Origin: JAICJR01 sp963848495
GTDB taxonomy: Bacteria > Actinomycetota > Thermoleophilia > Solirubrobacterales > Thermoleophilaceae
Reading direction: 5' to 3'
Assembly (NCBI GenBank): GCA_963848495.1
Contig: CAWKDV010000004.1
Coordinates: 1,364,001 to 1,428,000, forward strand
Length of the DNA stretch: 64,000 nt
A model generated the notes under the pieces. The model worked only from the letters and a program-made list of their open reading frames with translations. It was not told the DNA's origin and did not search any database. The position numbers and the translations under genes were made by a program. Within the stretch, counting starts at the first letter, position 1. Each line of letters begins with the position of its first letter. Below are positions 8,049 to 16,522 of the stretch, in pieces.

Positions 8049-9601
8049 CAGCCGTTCCGCTCGAGGATCACGTAGTAGGCGAACTTCGCGCTGCGGTGGT
8101 AGTTGGCGGCGAGGTAGTCGTCGAGCACGTGCACGCCGGTCGAGCGGCCCGCGCGGTCGGGCTCGCGCTCGGCCGTGATCGGCGCCGTGAAGCGCACGAC
8201 GAGCGGCGTGCGCGTGCGCTCGAGGTCGCGCACGATCTCGCGCTGCACCGGCGCGCTCGTGACGATGCCGGGCGCCTCGATGTCGTAGCGAGTCGGGTTC
8301 GGGCGGTCGGCGAGGATGTAGAAGAGCGGGTCGCCGGAGGTCACGAGGTCGGAGCGCAGGGTGGCCACGTAGATCGGCCGCCCGCGCGGCACGCGGCCGT
8401 CGACGTAGTGCACGGCGCGCTCGAGCGGCGGCACGCGAGCGGCGCGGTCGCGCACCCCGTCGGCCACCGGCAGGTGGATCGCCACGCCGCGGTCCTGGAT
8501 CGTGCGCACGCGGCGGTCGAGGCCCTCGGCGAGGATCCAGGCGAACGCGAGCGCGGCGACGCCCGCGGGCACGAGCGCCCAGCGCGGCGCCGGCCGCAGC
8601 TCGGCCAGGACCCAGGCGGCCAGCACGCACAGCATCACCTCGAGCGGCGCGGTGTGGAAGAGGTCGGCCCGCACCACGAGGTAGTGCGCCATGCCGCCCG
8701 CCAGGACGACGGTGGCCACCATCCACCAGCGCTCGCGGCGGAAGCGGAGGGCGAGCGCGATCACCACGGCGCCGAGCCCCACGACCAGCACCAGCGGCAG
8801 GTAGAAGTGGAGCAGGTTCTCGGCGCTGTCCGAGATGAAGCCGCCCACCGAGCTCGTGTTGAGCGGCCCCGTGTAGTGGGTCGGGAACGGCAGCGACTGG
8901 TACCTGCCGAAGGTCGTTAGCGGGTAGCTGACCATCAGGTGCCACGAGCGCCCGAGGCCGGCCGCGATCACCACGGGCAGGTAGAGCACGAGCGCCGCCC
9001 CGAGCGCGGGCAGCGCGAAGCGGGCGCCGAGCCGCAGGCGCTCCTCGCGCGGGCCGGGGCGCGCCGCGAAGGCGAGCAGGATCCCCAGCCCCGCGTAGGC
9101 GGCGAACTCGAGACGCCAGACCGCGCTCACGCCGATCAGGACGCCGGCGGCGAGCGGCCGGCGCTCGAACAGGAGCAGCGCGCCCAGCGCGCAGCCGAGC
9201 GCGATCGGGAACGGGTGCGGGCCGCTCGGGAACGCCATCGCGCAGGCGGCGCCCAGCCAGGCCAGCGTCGCCAGCCACGGCGGTGCCGAGCGCCGCGCGA
9301 GCAGGTAGGCGAGCGTGGCCACGGCGGCGTCGCAGAGCACGCGCACGATCCGCCAGGTGAGGAGCGACGGCCCGAACAGCGCCCAGAGGCCGCCGAGCAG
9401 GTAGGGCTGACCGGGCGGGTAGAACCACCAGAAGCCGCTGTAGGGCACCTGCCCGTGCGCGATGCGCGCGGCCGCCTGCAGCATCAGCCCCTCGTCGTTC
9501 GGCTGGATGCCGTTCAGCATCGTGAGGGCCGACAGGAGCGCCGCTCCGGCGAACAGCAGGCCCACGATTGCCGGGCGCGGAATGGCGGGCCGTCTCGCCA
9601 A
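8048..9601 (-). CDS. GT-C-like multi-spanning membrane protein
   Basis: The 517-residue protein has around ten hydrophobic helices and a soluble C-terminal domain of about 140 residues. Its first extracellular loop has NGIQPNDEGLMLQAAARI and then PYSGFWWFYPPGQPY. Such an acidic loop after helix 1 is typical of GT-C glycosyltransferases (GT39/GT83-like), which use polyprenyl-phosphate sugars outside the membrane. The start is a TTG at 9601. It is cotranscribed with the GT4 gene and divergent from the RfbH-like gene. I recognise the general class only. Confidence 0.72.
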   Translation of the reverse strand: MARRPAIPRPAIVGLLFAGAALLSALTMLNGIQPNDEGLMLQAAARIAHGQVPYSGFWWFYPPGQPYLLGGLWALFGPSLLTWRIVRVLCDAAVATLAYLLARRSAPPWLATLAWLGAACAMAFPSGPHPFPIALGCALGALLLFERRPLAAGVLIGVSAVWRLEFAAYAGLGILLAFAARPGPREERLRLGARFALPALGAALVLYLPVVIAAGLGRSWHLMVSYPLTTFGRYQSLPFPTHYTGPLNTSSVGGFISDSAENLLHFYLPLVLVVGLGAVVIALALRFRRERWWMVATVVLAGGMAHYLVVRADLFHTAPLEVMLCVLAAWVLAELRPAPRWALVPAGVAALAFAWILAEGLDRRVRTIQDRGVAIHLPVADGVRDRAARVPPLERAVHYVDGRVPRGRPIYVATLRSDLVTSGDPLFYILADRPNPTRYDIEAPGIVTSAPVQREIVRDLERTRTPLVVRFTAPITAEREPDRAGRSTGVHVLDDYLAANYHRSAKFAYYVILERNG

Positions 9602-9643
9602 GGCGGATTAGAGTAACCGCATGGCGAGCGTCCACGTCCGGCG

Positions 9644-10951
9644 TTGACCCAGCGCCTCGAGGCGCTCCGAGCCGAAGCTCTCGACGCCGCCCGCCGCTAC
9701 GCCGAGGAGGCTCTCGCCAGGCAGCCGTTCGTACGCGGCGAGACGCCGGTGCCCGTCGCCGGCCGCGTGATCGGCGCGCCCGAGCTCGAGGCGCTCGTGG
9801 ACGCGTCGCTCGACGGCTGGCTCACCGAGGGCCGCTTTGCCGATCGCTTCCGCGCGGGACTGTCGGGGGCGCTCGGGCGCGAGCACGTGGCGCTCACCGG
9901 CTCGGGCTCTCAGGCCACGTTGCTGTCCGTGGCCGCCGCGCTCTCCGATCTCGTCGAGCGCCCGCTCGAGCCGGGCGACGCGGTGATCACGCCGGCGATC
10001 GGCTTCCCCACCACGATCAACCCCGTCTACCAGTACGGCCTCGTGCCGGTCTACGTGGACGTCGAGCTCGACACGTTCAACCCCTCGCTCGACGCCTTCG
10101 CCGACGCCATCGACGACAACACGCGCGCCGTGGTGGCGGCCCACTGCCTGGGCAACCCGTTCGAGGCCGGACGGCTGGCGGAGCTCTGCGCCGAGCGCGG
10201 CCTGCTGCTGATCGAGGACTGCTGCGATGCCCTGGGATCGATGCTCGACGGCCGGCTCGTGGGCACGTTCGGACAGGCCGCCGCCTACTCGTTCTACCCG
10301 GCCCACCACATGACCACCGGCGAGGGCGGCGCGGTGGCCTGCGACGACCCGGCCTGGGCCCGCGCGATTTCCTCGCTGCGCGAGTGGGGCCGCGACTGCT
10401 GGTGCCCGCCGGGGGTGAACGACGCCTGCGGGCGGCGCTTCGACGGCCAGTTCGGCGAGCTGCCGGCGGGCTACGACCACAAGTACGTGTTCAGCCGACT
10501 CGGCTTCAACTTCAAGATCACCGACATGCAGGCGGCGCTCGGGCTCGCGCAGCTCGAGCGGCTCGAGGACTTCGGCGCGGCCCGGCGGCGGAACTTCGCG
10601 CGCCTTCACGAGGCGCTTCGGCCGCTCGAGGACCGGCTCGTGCTGCCGCGGGCGTTGCCGGGCGCCGACCCGTCCTGGTTCGGCTACCCGTTCACGCTGC
10701 GCGAGGGCGGCGCCGCCGAGCGGCGCGGCCTGCAGCTCCACCTGCAGGAGCGGCGCATCGACAGCCGCCTGCTGCTCGCCGGGAACCTCACCCGCCAGCC
10801 CGGCTACCTCGGCCTCGAGCACCGGGTGGTGGGCGATCTCGCGGGTGCGGACCGCATCACCGAGGCGTCGCTCTGGGTCGGCGTCTACCCCGGGCTGAGC
10901 GACGAGATGATCGACTGGATTGCCGAGTCCATCCACGATTTCCTCGCCTGA
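9644..10951 (+). CDS. rfbH: RfbH-type PLP/[2Fe-2S] dehydrase (CDP-4-keto-6-deoxyglucose 3-dehydrase family)
   Basis: This 435-residue DegT/DnrJ/EryC1-fold protein carries the features that separate RfbH/E1 dehydrases from aminotransferases. The PLP lysine is replaced by His221 in SFYPAHHMTTGEGG. The cysteines Cys194, Cys252, Cys254 and Cys262 match the E1 [2Fe-2S] spacing C-x57-C-x-C-x7-C exactly. The C-terminal SRLGFNFKITDMQAALG motif is also present. In known pathways this enzyme removes the C3 hydroxyl of CDP-4-keto-6-deoxyglucose on the way to 3,6-dideoxyhexoses. No cytidylyltransferase, 4,6-dehydratase or E3 reductase is visible in the window, so the substrate is assumed from the family. 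The start is TTG at 9644. A nearby ATG at 9621 is in a frame that stops at once. Confidence 0.88.
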   Translation: MTQRLEALRAEALDAARRYAEEALARQPFVRGETPVPVAGRVIGAPELEALVDASLDGWLTEGRFADRFRAGLSGALGREHVALTGSGSQATLLSVAAALSDLVERPLEPGDAVITPAIGFPTTINPVYQYGLVPVYVDVELDTFNPSLDAFADAIDDNTRAVVAAHCLGNPFEAGRLAELCAERGLLLIEDCCDALGSMLDGRLVGTFGQAAAYSFYPAHHMTTGEGGAVACDDPAWARAISSLREWGRDCWCPPGVNDACGRRFDGQFGELPAGYDHKYVFSRLGFNFKITDMQAALGLAQLERLEDFGAARRRNFARLHEALRPLEDRLVLPRALPGADPSWFGYPFTLREGGAAERRGLQLHLQERRIDSRLLLAGNLTRQPGYLGLEHRVVGDLAGADRITEASLWVGVYPGLSDEMIDWIAESIHDFLA

Positions 10952-10992
10952 GCGCCACCCGGCGCGGCCGGGGCTGCAAGAGTGTCGGTTCG

Positions 10993-12381
10993 ATGGCTTA
11001 CGTGGCGCGAAGCAGGCCACGGCTGCGCGGTGCGATCGGAGCGCACGCGGCGCTGGCCGCTGCCGGCGTCTGCCTGGCACTGGCGGCGCTCTCGCTGCTC
11101 CTGCCGTGGCGGCCGACGTACGACCCCTGGGCGTGGCTCGTGTTCGGGCGCGAGCTGGTCACGCCGAGCATCGGCTTCAGCACGCTCGCCCACACCGGCT
11201 GGAAGCCGCTGCCGGTGCTCTTCACCGCGCCGTTCGGCCTGCTGGGTGGCGCCCAGCCGTTCCTCTGGCTGCTGCTTGTCCGCGCGTCCGGCTTCGCCGC
11301 GATCGGGCTGGCGTACCGGCTCGCCTGGCGCGCGGGCGGCGTGGCAGCCGGGGTGATCGCAGCGCTGGCGCTCATCTTCAGCGCCGACTGGCTGCGCTAC
11401 CTCTCCGCCGGCAACATCGAGCCGTTCGCGGTGGCGCTGCTCCTCGGCGGCGTCGAGCTTCACCTGATGGGGCGCCGCGGCTGGGCCTTCGCGCTCGGCA
11501 CGCTGGCGGGCATGGCGCGGCCGGAGATCTGGCCGCTGCTCGGCCTCTACGCGTTGTACCTGTGGGTGTTCGAGCGCCGGCGCTGGCCGCTGCTCGTGGG
11601 TCTGCCGGCGATGGTCCTGCTCTGGGTGATTCCCGACTGGGCGGGCTCCGGCGAGCTCTTCCACACCTTCCACTCGGCCACGATCTCCGGCGAGCCCACC
11701 GAGATCCTGCACTCGAGTCACCCCGCGTTGACGCTCACCGGCCGCGCTCTCGGGATCCTGGTGGCGCCGGTCTGGATCGGCGCGCTGGCCGGCCTCGTCT
11801 GGGGCTGGCAGCAGCGTGACCGCACCGTGCTGGCGGTCGCCGCCGTCGGGCTGTCCTGGACGATCGTGACGATCGGCGGCGAGGCCGTGGGTTACCCGGC
11901 CGTGCCGCGCTACCTCGTCGAGGCCGCGGCGATGTTCTGCGTGCTGGCGGGAGTCGGCATGGTGGCGATGGTCCGCGCCTCGTCCGACCCGCGCGTGCGG
12001 GTTGCGCTGGCGGCACTGCTGATCGCGGTGAGCGTGCCGTTCGCGGTCGCGCGTTCGATCGGGCTGCGCGACCAGGCGCGCGCTGCCGACGCGCGCGCCG
12101 ACGATCTCACCTCGCTGTTCCGCACGATGGACCGCGCCGGGCCGCTGGCCAGGCAGCACCCCCTGATCGCCCCCGGCTTCAACGCCACCGCGGCGGCGTG
12201 GAAGCTGCGGCTGAAGCTCTTCGGCGTGTCGGAACGGCCGGGCCGCCAGATCGGCGTGACGTTCGTCAAGGGCCAGCCGCCGCAGCTGACCGCGCTGCAG
12301 CGGATGGGCGCGACCCTTACGCCGGTGGCGTCGGACGGCCAGTGGCGCGCGCTGCGGGTGAGCTTCCCGCCGGCGTCATGA
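10993..12381 (+). CDS. GT-C-like multi-spanning membrane protein
   Basis: The 462-residue protein has a positively charged N terminus, about ten membrane helices and a C-terminal soluble stretch of roughly 90 residues. The loop after helix 1 contains YDPWAWLVFGRELVTP and then THTGWKPLPVLFTAPF-like residues, reminiscent of GT-C/DUF2029-type mannosyl- or arabinosyltransferases of Actinobacteria. Class membership is inferred from topology and not from a diagnostic motif. It follows the rfbH-like gene by 41 bp on the same strand. Its last 65 bp overlap the convergent small membrane gene. A GTG at 10984 is an alternative start. Confidence 0.68.
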   Translation: MAYVARSRPRLRGAIGAHAALAAAGVCLALAALSLLLPWRPTYDPWAWLVFGRELVTPSIGFSTLAHTGWKPLPVLFTAPFGLLGGAQPFLWLLLVRASGFAAIGLAYRLAWRAGGVAAGVIAALALIFSADWLRYLSAGNIEPFAVALLLGGVELHLMGRRGWAFALGTLAGMARPEIWPLLGLYALYLWVFERRRWPLLVGLPAMVLLWVIPDWAGSGELFHTFHSATISGEPTEILHSSHPALTLTGRALGILVAPVWIGALAGLVWGWQQRDRTVLAVAAVGLSWTIVTIGGEAVGYPAVPRYLVEAAAMFCVLAGVGMVAMVRASSDPRVRVALAALLIAVSVPFAVARSIGLRDQARAADARADDLTSLFRTMDRAGPLARQHPLIAPGFNATAAAWKLRLKLFGVSERPGRQIGVTFVKGQPPQLTALQRMGATLTPVASDGQWRALRVSFPPAS

Positions 12382-12754
12382 CCACCGCCGACGTGAGCAG
12401 CACCGCCACGGGCAGCACGTAGAGCCCGATCGAGAAGCCCGTCACGAGCGCGAAGAGGCCGAGCAGGACGACGAGCGCGATCGCCAGCCGCTCGCCGAAC
12501 AGGCTGCCGCGCGAGCACTTGCGGTGGAGCGCCCACCAGACGATCGCCGCGACCAGTGCGGGGGCGGCAACTGGGATCAGCACGGAGGCGCCGTTCTCCT
12601 GCACGAGCGTCTGCGAGGGCAGGCTGTGCGTCGCGCCGCTGCTGTCCGTTGACACCCCGCTGTACGCCGGCCCGACGAGTGCCCACACGATCAGCCCGAG
12701 CGTCCACACGAACGCCGTGGCCGTGAGACCGAACGCCCAGCGCCCCGAGAACAT
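12317..12754 (-). CDS. Small four-helix membrane protein of unknown function
   Basis: The 145-residue hydrophobic protein has four likely membrane segments (residues about 8-28, 58-76, 90-105 and 108-127). A Ser/Thr/Gln-rich loop sits between the first two. It starts at ATG four bases after the FAD-oxidoreductase stop on the same strand and may be in that operon. The 3' end runs antiparallel over 65 bp of the upstream membrane-protein gene. No family recognised. Confidence 0.6.
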   Translation of the reverse strand: MFSGRWAFGLTATAFVWTLGLIVWALVGPAYSGVSTDSSGATHSLPSQTLVQENGASVLIPVAAPALVAAIVWWALHRKCSRGSLFGERLAIALVVLLGLFALVTGFSIGLYVLPVAVLLTSAVVMTPAGSSPAARATGRPTPPA

Positions 12755-12758
12755 GCGC

Positions 12759-14306
12759 CTAGCGTAATCCGATCGACTGGGCGAAGCGAAACATGTTCTC
12801 CGGGTCGTAGCGGGCCTTGACCTCGGTGAGCCGTGCGTAGTTCGAGCCGTAGTAAGCGCGCCGCCAGCCGCTGAGCTCGGGGTCGATGTAGTTCTGGTAG
12901 GCCTGGCCCGAGGCGTGCGGGCGCAGCGCGGCGTGGACCGAGCGCAGCCAGTCGAGCGACGCTCCCTCGCTCGCGGGCCCGAAGTAGGCGATCTGCTGCA
13001 CCGAGTAGAGCTGGTTGCGGTGGATGAAGGCGGTGTGGTGCGGAGCCACCTGGTTGATCGCGCCGCCGTAGGAGTCGATCACGAGTGCGCCCGAGCCGTC
13101 CTGCGGCGTAGCTTGCCGGCGGTCCACGGCTGACACGAGGGCTTGGCGTCCGGCCGCGTCCAGCGGCTCGGCCACGTAGTCGGACTTGGCGGCGAAGCGG
13201 TCGCGCGGCAGCACGCCGCCGGGCCGCGTGCCCTCCGTGTGGCAGGCGGTGTAGCCGCGGTCGAGGCAGCCGGCCCAGCGCAACTGGAGGTCGAGGTAGT
13301 CGCTGGTGCCGGTGCTGAGCGAGGCACCGGCGACGCGCGTGAGCGGCGCGACCAGCGCGCCGAGCTGGCCCTCGTCGCCGAAGTACTGGCCCACCGCCAT
13401 GACCGTCGGGCTGGCGCTGCCGGTGCCCAGCGTGAGGATCGACGTGAGCGCGGCGGGCGCGTGCGGGGCGAAGCGCTGCCAGGCGTCGAGGGCATCCGAC
13501 GCGCTCGCCCAGGGCCAGGAGCAGGCGAACCAGCTCGCCTGCGAGACCGCGTGCGGCGCGAGCTCGTACCCGGTCACGATCCCGAACGAGCCTGCGCCCG
13601 CGCCGCGCAGCGCCCAGAAGAGGTCCGGGTGGGTGCGCGCGTCGCAGCGGAGAGCGCGGCCGTCGGCGGTGACGATGCGCGCCGCCCGCAGGCGGTCGCA
13701 GGCCAGGCCGAGCTGACGCCCGGCCAGCCCCATGCCGCCGCCGAGCAGGTGGCCGCCGATGCCGACCGACGGACAGGTGCCGGCCGGAACCGTGAGCCCC
13801 CGCCGCGCGAGGTCCGCGTAGACGTCGAGCAGGCGCGAGCCCGAGCCGATCGTCACCGTGCCGCCGCCGCGGTGCAGGCTCACGCCGCGCAACTGCGCGA
13901 GGTCGACCACCACCCCGTTGCGGATAGTCGAGTAGCCGGCGTAGGAGTGGCCGCCCGACTTCGCGGTGAGCCTGATCCGGTAGCGCGCCGCCCAGCGGAC
14001 CAGCGCCTGCACGTCGCGCGTATCGAGCGGCTGCGCCACGGCGCGCGGGAGGATGTCGTCGTAGCGCTCGTTGAAGGGCAGCCGCGCCTGCTCGTAGGCG
14101 GCGCTCCCCGGCTCGAGGACGGGTCCGCGCAACTCGCGTGCCAGCACACGCAGCGGGTTGCCCGCCGCCACGGCCGCCGCGGTGCGAGTCGCGGTCGTCG
14201 TTGTCTTGGTCGCCGCCTTTCCGGTGCCCGCACAGCCGGGCACGAGCACCGCCGCGCCGCCCGCGGCGAGCCGCAGCGCGAAGTCCCGGCGGGTCATCGG
14301 GGCCAT
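12759..14306 (-). CDS. Tat-exported FAD-linked oxidoreductase (berberine-bridge type)
   Basis: The 515-residue protein begins with a twin-arginine signal (TRRDFALRLAAGGAAVLVPGC). Its Cys could be a lipid anchor, though Pro at -2 is atypical. It has the PCMH FAD-binding fold: TAKSGGHSYAGYS contains the His that usually binds FAD covalently, and GTCPSVGIGGHLLGGGMG has a Cys where bicovalent members have their second flavin bond. The protein ends with the BBE motif (LKARYDPENMFRFAQSI-like). Substrates of such secreted oxidases include sugars and small aromatics, and nothing here decides between them. It is divergent from the RTX-type gene, with about 70 bp between the starts. Confidence 0.85.
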   Translation of the reverse strand: MAPMTRRDFALRLAAGGAAVLVPGCAGTGKAATKTTTTATRTAAAVAAGNPLRVLARELRGPVLEPGSAAYEQARLPFNERYDDILPRAVAQPLDTRDVQALVRWAARYRIRLTAKSGGHSYAGYSTIRNGVVVDLAQLRGVSLHRGGGTVTIGSGSRLLDVYADLARRGLTVPAGTCPSVGIGGHLLGGGMGLAGRQLGLACDRLRAARIVTADGRALRCDARTHPDLFWALRGAGAGSFGIVTGYELAPHAVSQASWFACSWPWASASDALDAWQRFAPHAPAALTSILTLGTGSASPTVMAVGQYFGDEGQLGALVAPLTRVAGASLSTGTSDYLDLQLRWAGCLDRGYTACHTEGTRPGGVLPRDRFAAKSDYVAEPLDAAGRQALVSAVDRRQATPQDGSGALVIDSYGGAINQVAPHHTAFIHRNQLYSVQQIAYFGPASEGASLDWLRSVHAALRPHASGQAYQNYIDPELSGWRRAYYGSNYARLTEVKARYDPENMFRFAQSIGLR

Positions 14307-14378
14307 GGGGCGCAGCGTAGCCCTCCCGGCTGCCGCTCCGAATCGTCCTGCAGCAGGTTCATGCTCGGCAGAGCGTCG

Positions 14379-15647
14379 ATGCGCCTGGTCTCCCTCACAG
14401 CGGTCGCGGTCCTCGCCCTGGCGGCGCCCGCGGCCGCCAGCACCGCGCTCGTCAATGGCGGCATCACCTACTTCGCCGCGCCCGGCGAGCAGAATGATGT
14501 GACGATCGAGCCGACGTCCGGCGGCTTCCGAATAAGCGACCCGGGGGCCACGATCACGGCCGGCAACGCGTGCACGACCGTCGATGCGCACACCGTCCTG
14601 TGCGATCCGAACACGGCGACGCCCCCACTGTCCATCGGGCTCGGGGACATGAACGATCGCGTGACCGTCCCTGCGGCCCTCGGACTCGGCTCGCTCATCA
14701 CCGGCGACGCCGGCGACGACGTCCTGACCGGCGGCTGCAACATGAACGGCGGGCCAGGCAATGACGTGCTGCGCGGCTGCGACCACGGCGCGTTCCTCGA
14801 TGGCGGCAGTGGACGCGACGCGCTCTACGGCGGCGCGGGGAACGACAGTCTGATCGCGACTTACAGCGAGGCAGCACACGACGCCGACATCATCGACGGC
14901 GGGCCCGGCGAGGACTCCCTCTTTCAGGGCAACCGCAACGGGCCGACGACGATCGACCTCTCGAATCCCGCGGCCGCCCAGGGCGAGGCCGGCGAGGGCA
15001 CCACGATCGCGGGCGTCGAGGACTTCTCCGGCGGGTCGGAGCCGGACACGATCACCGGCACCGACGGCCCCAACCGGCTGCAGGGCGGCGGCGGTGACGA
15101 CGTGTTGCGCGGGCTCGGCGGCGACGACACGCTCGACGGCGACGCCGGCGCCGACACCATTGACGCAGGCGCCGGCGACGACGTCATCACCACGGCACGC
15201 GACCTGTATGTCGACCACGTGAGCTGCGGCGATGGCGCCGACCTCCTACCCGGGGCCGACGCACGCGACATCGTGGCGCCCGACTGCGAGACCGTCTATC
15301 GCCAGCCGGTCTACCTGCTCTTCACGCGGCGGATCGGCATGCACCGCGACGGCAACGTCTACATCGCCGTGCGCCTCGGCGATCGCGGCGGGGGCGTGGA
15401 GTCCTTCGCCGGCACGCTGACGCTCCGGGCCCGGGTCGGCGGCCGCTGGGTCCGGGCCGGCCGCGCCACGTGCTCTGTCCCGACGGGCTGCAGCGGCATC
15501 TACAAGGTCACCGTGCAGAAGGCCGTCGCCCGCCTGCTCCTGCGCAGGCGGAAGCTCGACGCGCTGGTCACCTTCGTGCGTGCGGGCGGCGGCGCGATCC
15601 CGCACACCGACCACGCGACGCTGACGGTGTCGCGCCTGCCGCGCTAG
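14379..15647 (+). CDS. Secreted RTX-like calcium-binding repeat protein
   Basis: The 422-residue protein has a Sec signal peptide (MRLVSLTAVAVLALAAPAAA) and two blocks of glycine- and aspartate-rich nonapeptides. They include GDAGDDVLTGG, GGPGNDVLRG, GGSGRDALYGGAGND, GGGGDDVLRGLGGDDTLDG and DAGAGDDVI. These fold as calcium-bound beta-rolls. The C-terminal 110 residues are a separate all-beta region without repeats. With a Sec signal and no visible type I exporter it is probably a wall-associated or released protein and not a classical RTX toxin. An ATG at 14361 would add six residues. Its stop overlaps the next, convergent gene by four bases. Confidence 0.82.
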   Translation: MRLVSLTAVAVLALAAPAAASTALVNGGITYFAAPGEQNDVTIEPTSGGFRISDPGATITAGNACTTVDAHTVLCDPNTATPPLSIGLGDMNDRVTVPAALGLGSLITGDAGDDVLTGGCNMNGGPGNDVLRGCDHGAFLDGGSGRDALYGGAGNDSLIATYSEAAHDADIIDGGPGEDSLFQGNRNGPTTIDLSNPAAAQGEAGEGTTIAGVEDFSGGSEPDTITGTDGPNRLQGGGGDDVLRGLGGDDTLDGDAGADTIDAGAGDDVITTARDLYVDHVSCGDGADLLPGADARDIVAPDCETVYRQPVYLLFTRRIGMHRDGNVYIAVRLGDRGGGVESFAGTLTLRARVGGRWVRAGRATCSVPTGCSGIYKVTVQKAVARLLLRRRKLDALVTFVRAGGGAIPHTDHATLTVSRLPR

Positions 15648-16153
15648 GCCGAGTGCTTCAACTGGAACGTCACTGCGTCCGACCGGCACAGCACCGTGCC
15701 GCCGCCTCGCGTGAGGATGTCCTGCGCGGTGATCATGCCGCTCGGCTTCGCGCCCATGTGGGCCGAGATGCGGGTGTCGTAGGAGTCGGGCTCGCCGGTG
15801 TTGGGAGATCCGTAGCCGGTCTGCGCGCCGGTGAGGTCCAGGCCGTGCTGCACGAAGCGGTCGCTGCTCGCGTTCCAGTGGAGCTTGAAGACCGATCCGT
15901 CCGTGCAGCGCTCGGTGAGGTGCGTGTCGACGTGCGTGAGCAGGCCGCGGACGGTGGTCGCGCTGATCACCTCGCCCTGAGAGGTCACGCCGCTCCAGGC
16001 GACCGGCGGCGCCGCCGGATGGGTCTGGTGGTGCCGGTGCCACAGAACCAGGGAAAGCCCCACCGCCATCACGCACAGGATCACCCGCGCGACGAGCTGC
16101 TGGCCGCGGTGAGCGGCCTCATCTCCCTTAGCGATGGCGCCATCCATCCTCAC
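15644..16153 (-). CDS. Membrane-anchored protein of unknown function
   Basis: The 169-residue protein has a cytoplasmic N terminus of about 20 residues, one membrane helix (ARVILCVMAVGLSLVLW) and an external domain of about 125 residues. Two Cys in that domain could form a disulfide. The domain has mixed polar sequence with no motif I recognise. It heads a run of small minus-strand genes that continues downstream of several short membrane proteins. The ORF is well separated from shadows, and codon bias supports it. Confidence 0.6.
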   Translation of the reverse strand: MRMDGAIAKGDEAAHRGQQLVARVILCVMAVGLSLVLWHRHHQTHPAAPPVAWSGVTSQGEVISATTVRGLLTHVDTHLTERCTDGSVFKLHWNASSDRFVQHGLDLTGAQTGYGSPNTGEPDSYDTRISAHMGAKPSGMITAQDILTRGGGTVLCRSDAVTFQLKHSA

Positions 16154-16188
16154 CAGTCATCGGCGGGCGGCGCGGCTTGCTGAAGCGT

Positions 16189-16440
16189 CTAGCCCAGCTC
16201 GTGTTCGAAGCTCGCCACGGCCTTGGCGCTCAGCGGCGCGTAGTGGCCCGGGTCCGCCTCTGACAGCTCGAGGTAGTCGCCCGTCGAGAAGCGGCGCGTC
16301 TCGACGTTCCAGCCGTTGAGGGCGTACATCTCGCGCACGCGGTCGGCCTCGCCGGGCTCGACCGAGCAGAACGGGATCCAGTCCGCCTTGTCGTGCAGGA
16401 GCACGGCGAAGACGTTTGGCTGTTTCAGTTGGGTGCTCAT
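16189..16440 (-). CDS. Small soluble protein, 83 residues, unknown function
   Basis: The start was placed at ATG 16440 because a strong ribosome site (AGGGAGGA) lies seven bases ahead, although the frame is open further upstream. The protein is acidic, without signal or membrane helix. Its N-terminal FAVLLHDKADWIPFCSVEPG and later YALNGWNVETRRF suggest an alpha/beta fold. I recognise no family. Two ACACTTGT repeats lie upstream of the ribosome site. Confidence 0.65.
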   Translation of the reverse strand: MSTQLKQPNVFAVLLHDKADWIPFCSVEPGEADRVREMYALNGWNVETRRFSTGDYLELSEADPGHYAPLSAKAVASFEHELG

Positions 16441-16456
16441 CGGATTCCTCCCTGTA

Positions 16457-16505
16457 ACAAGTGTCCCCCTGCGCGGCCTGTTTGGCACCCGAACTCGACA
16501 AGTGT
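16457..16505 (-). promoter_or_regulatory. Direct repeat ACACTTGT x2 upstream of the 83-residue gene
   Basis: Identical 8-bp sequences (acaagtgt on the plus strand at 16457-16464 and 16498-16505) lie 41 bp apart, about four helical turns. They occupy the leader of the 83-residue gene, upstream of its good ribosome site. The arrangement suits a repeated regulator or sigma-factor site, but chance cannot be excluded for 8 bp. Confidence 0.3.
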
Positions 16506-16522
16506 TCGGCGTGTCTGTGCGC

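Noticed and set aside
9568..10992. Plus-strand extension in front of the membrane protein at 10993
   Set aside because: It is an out-of-frame reading of the rfbH-like gene, with low-complexity Arg/Ala translation. The signal-anchor-like start at 10993 is preferred.
13143..14360. Long plus-strand frame upstream of the RTX-type gene
   Set aside because: It is antisense to the FAD oxidoreductase, whose motifs are unmistakable. The real start is the signal peptide at 14379 (or 14361).
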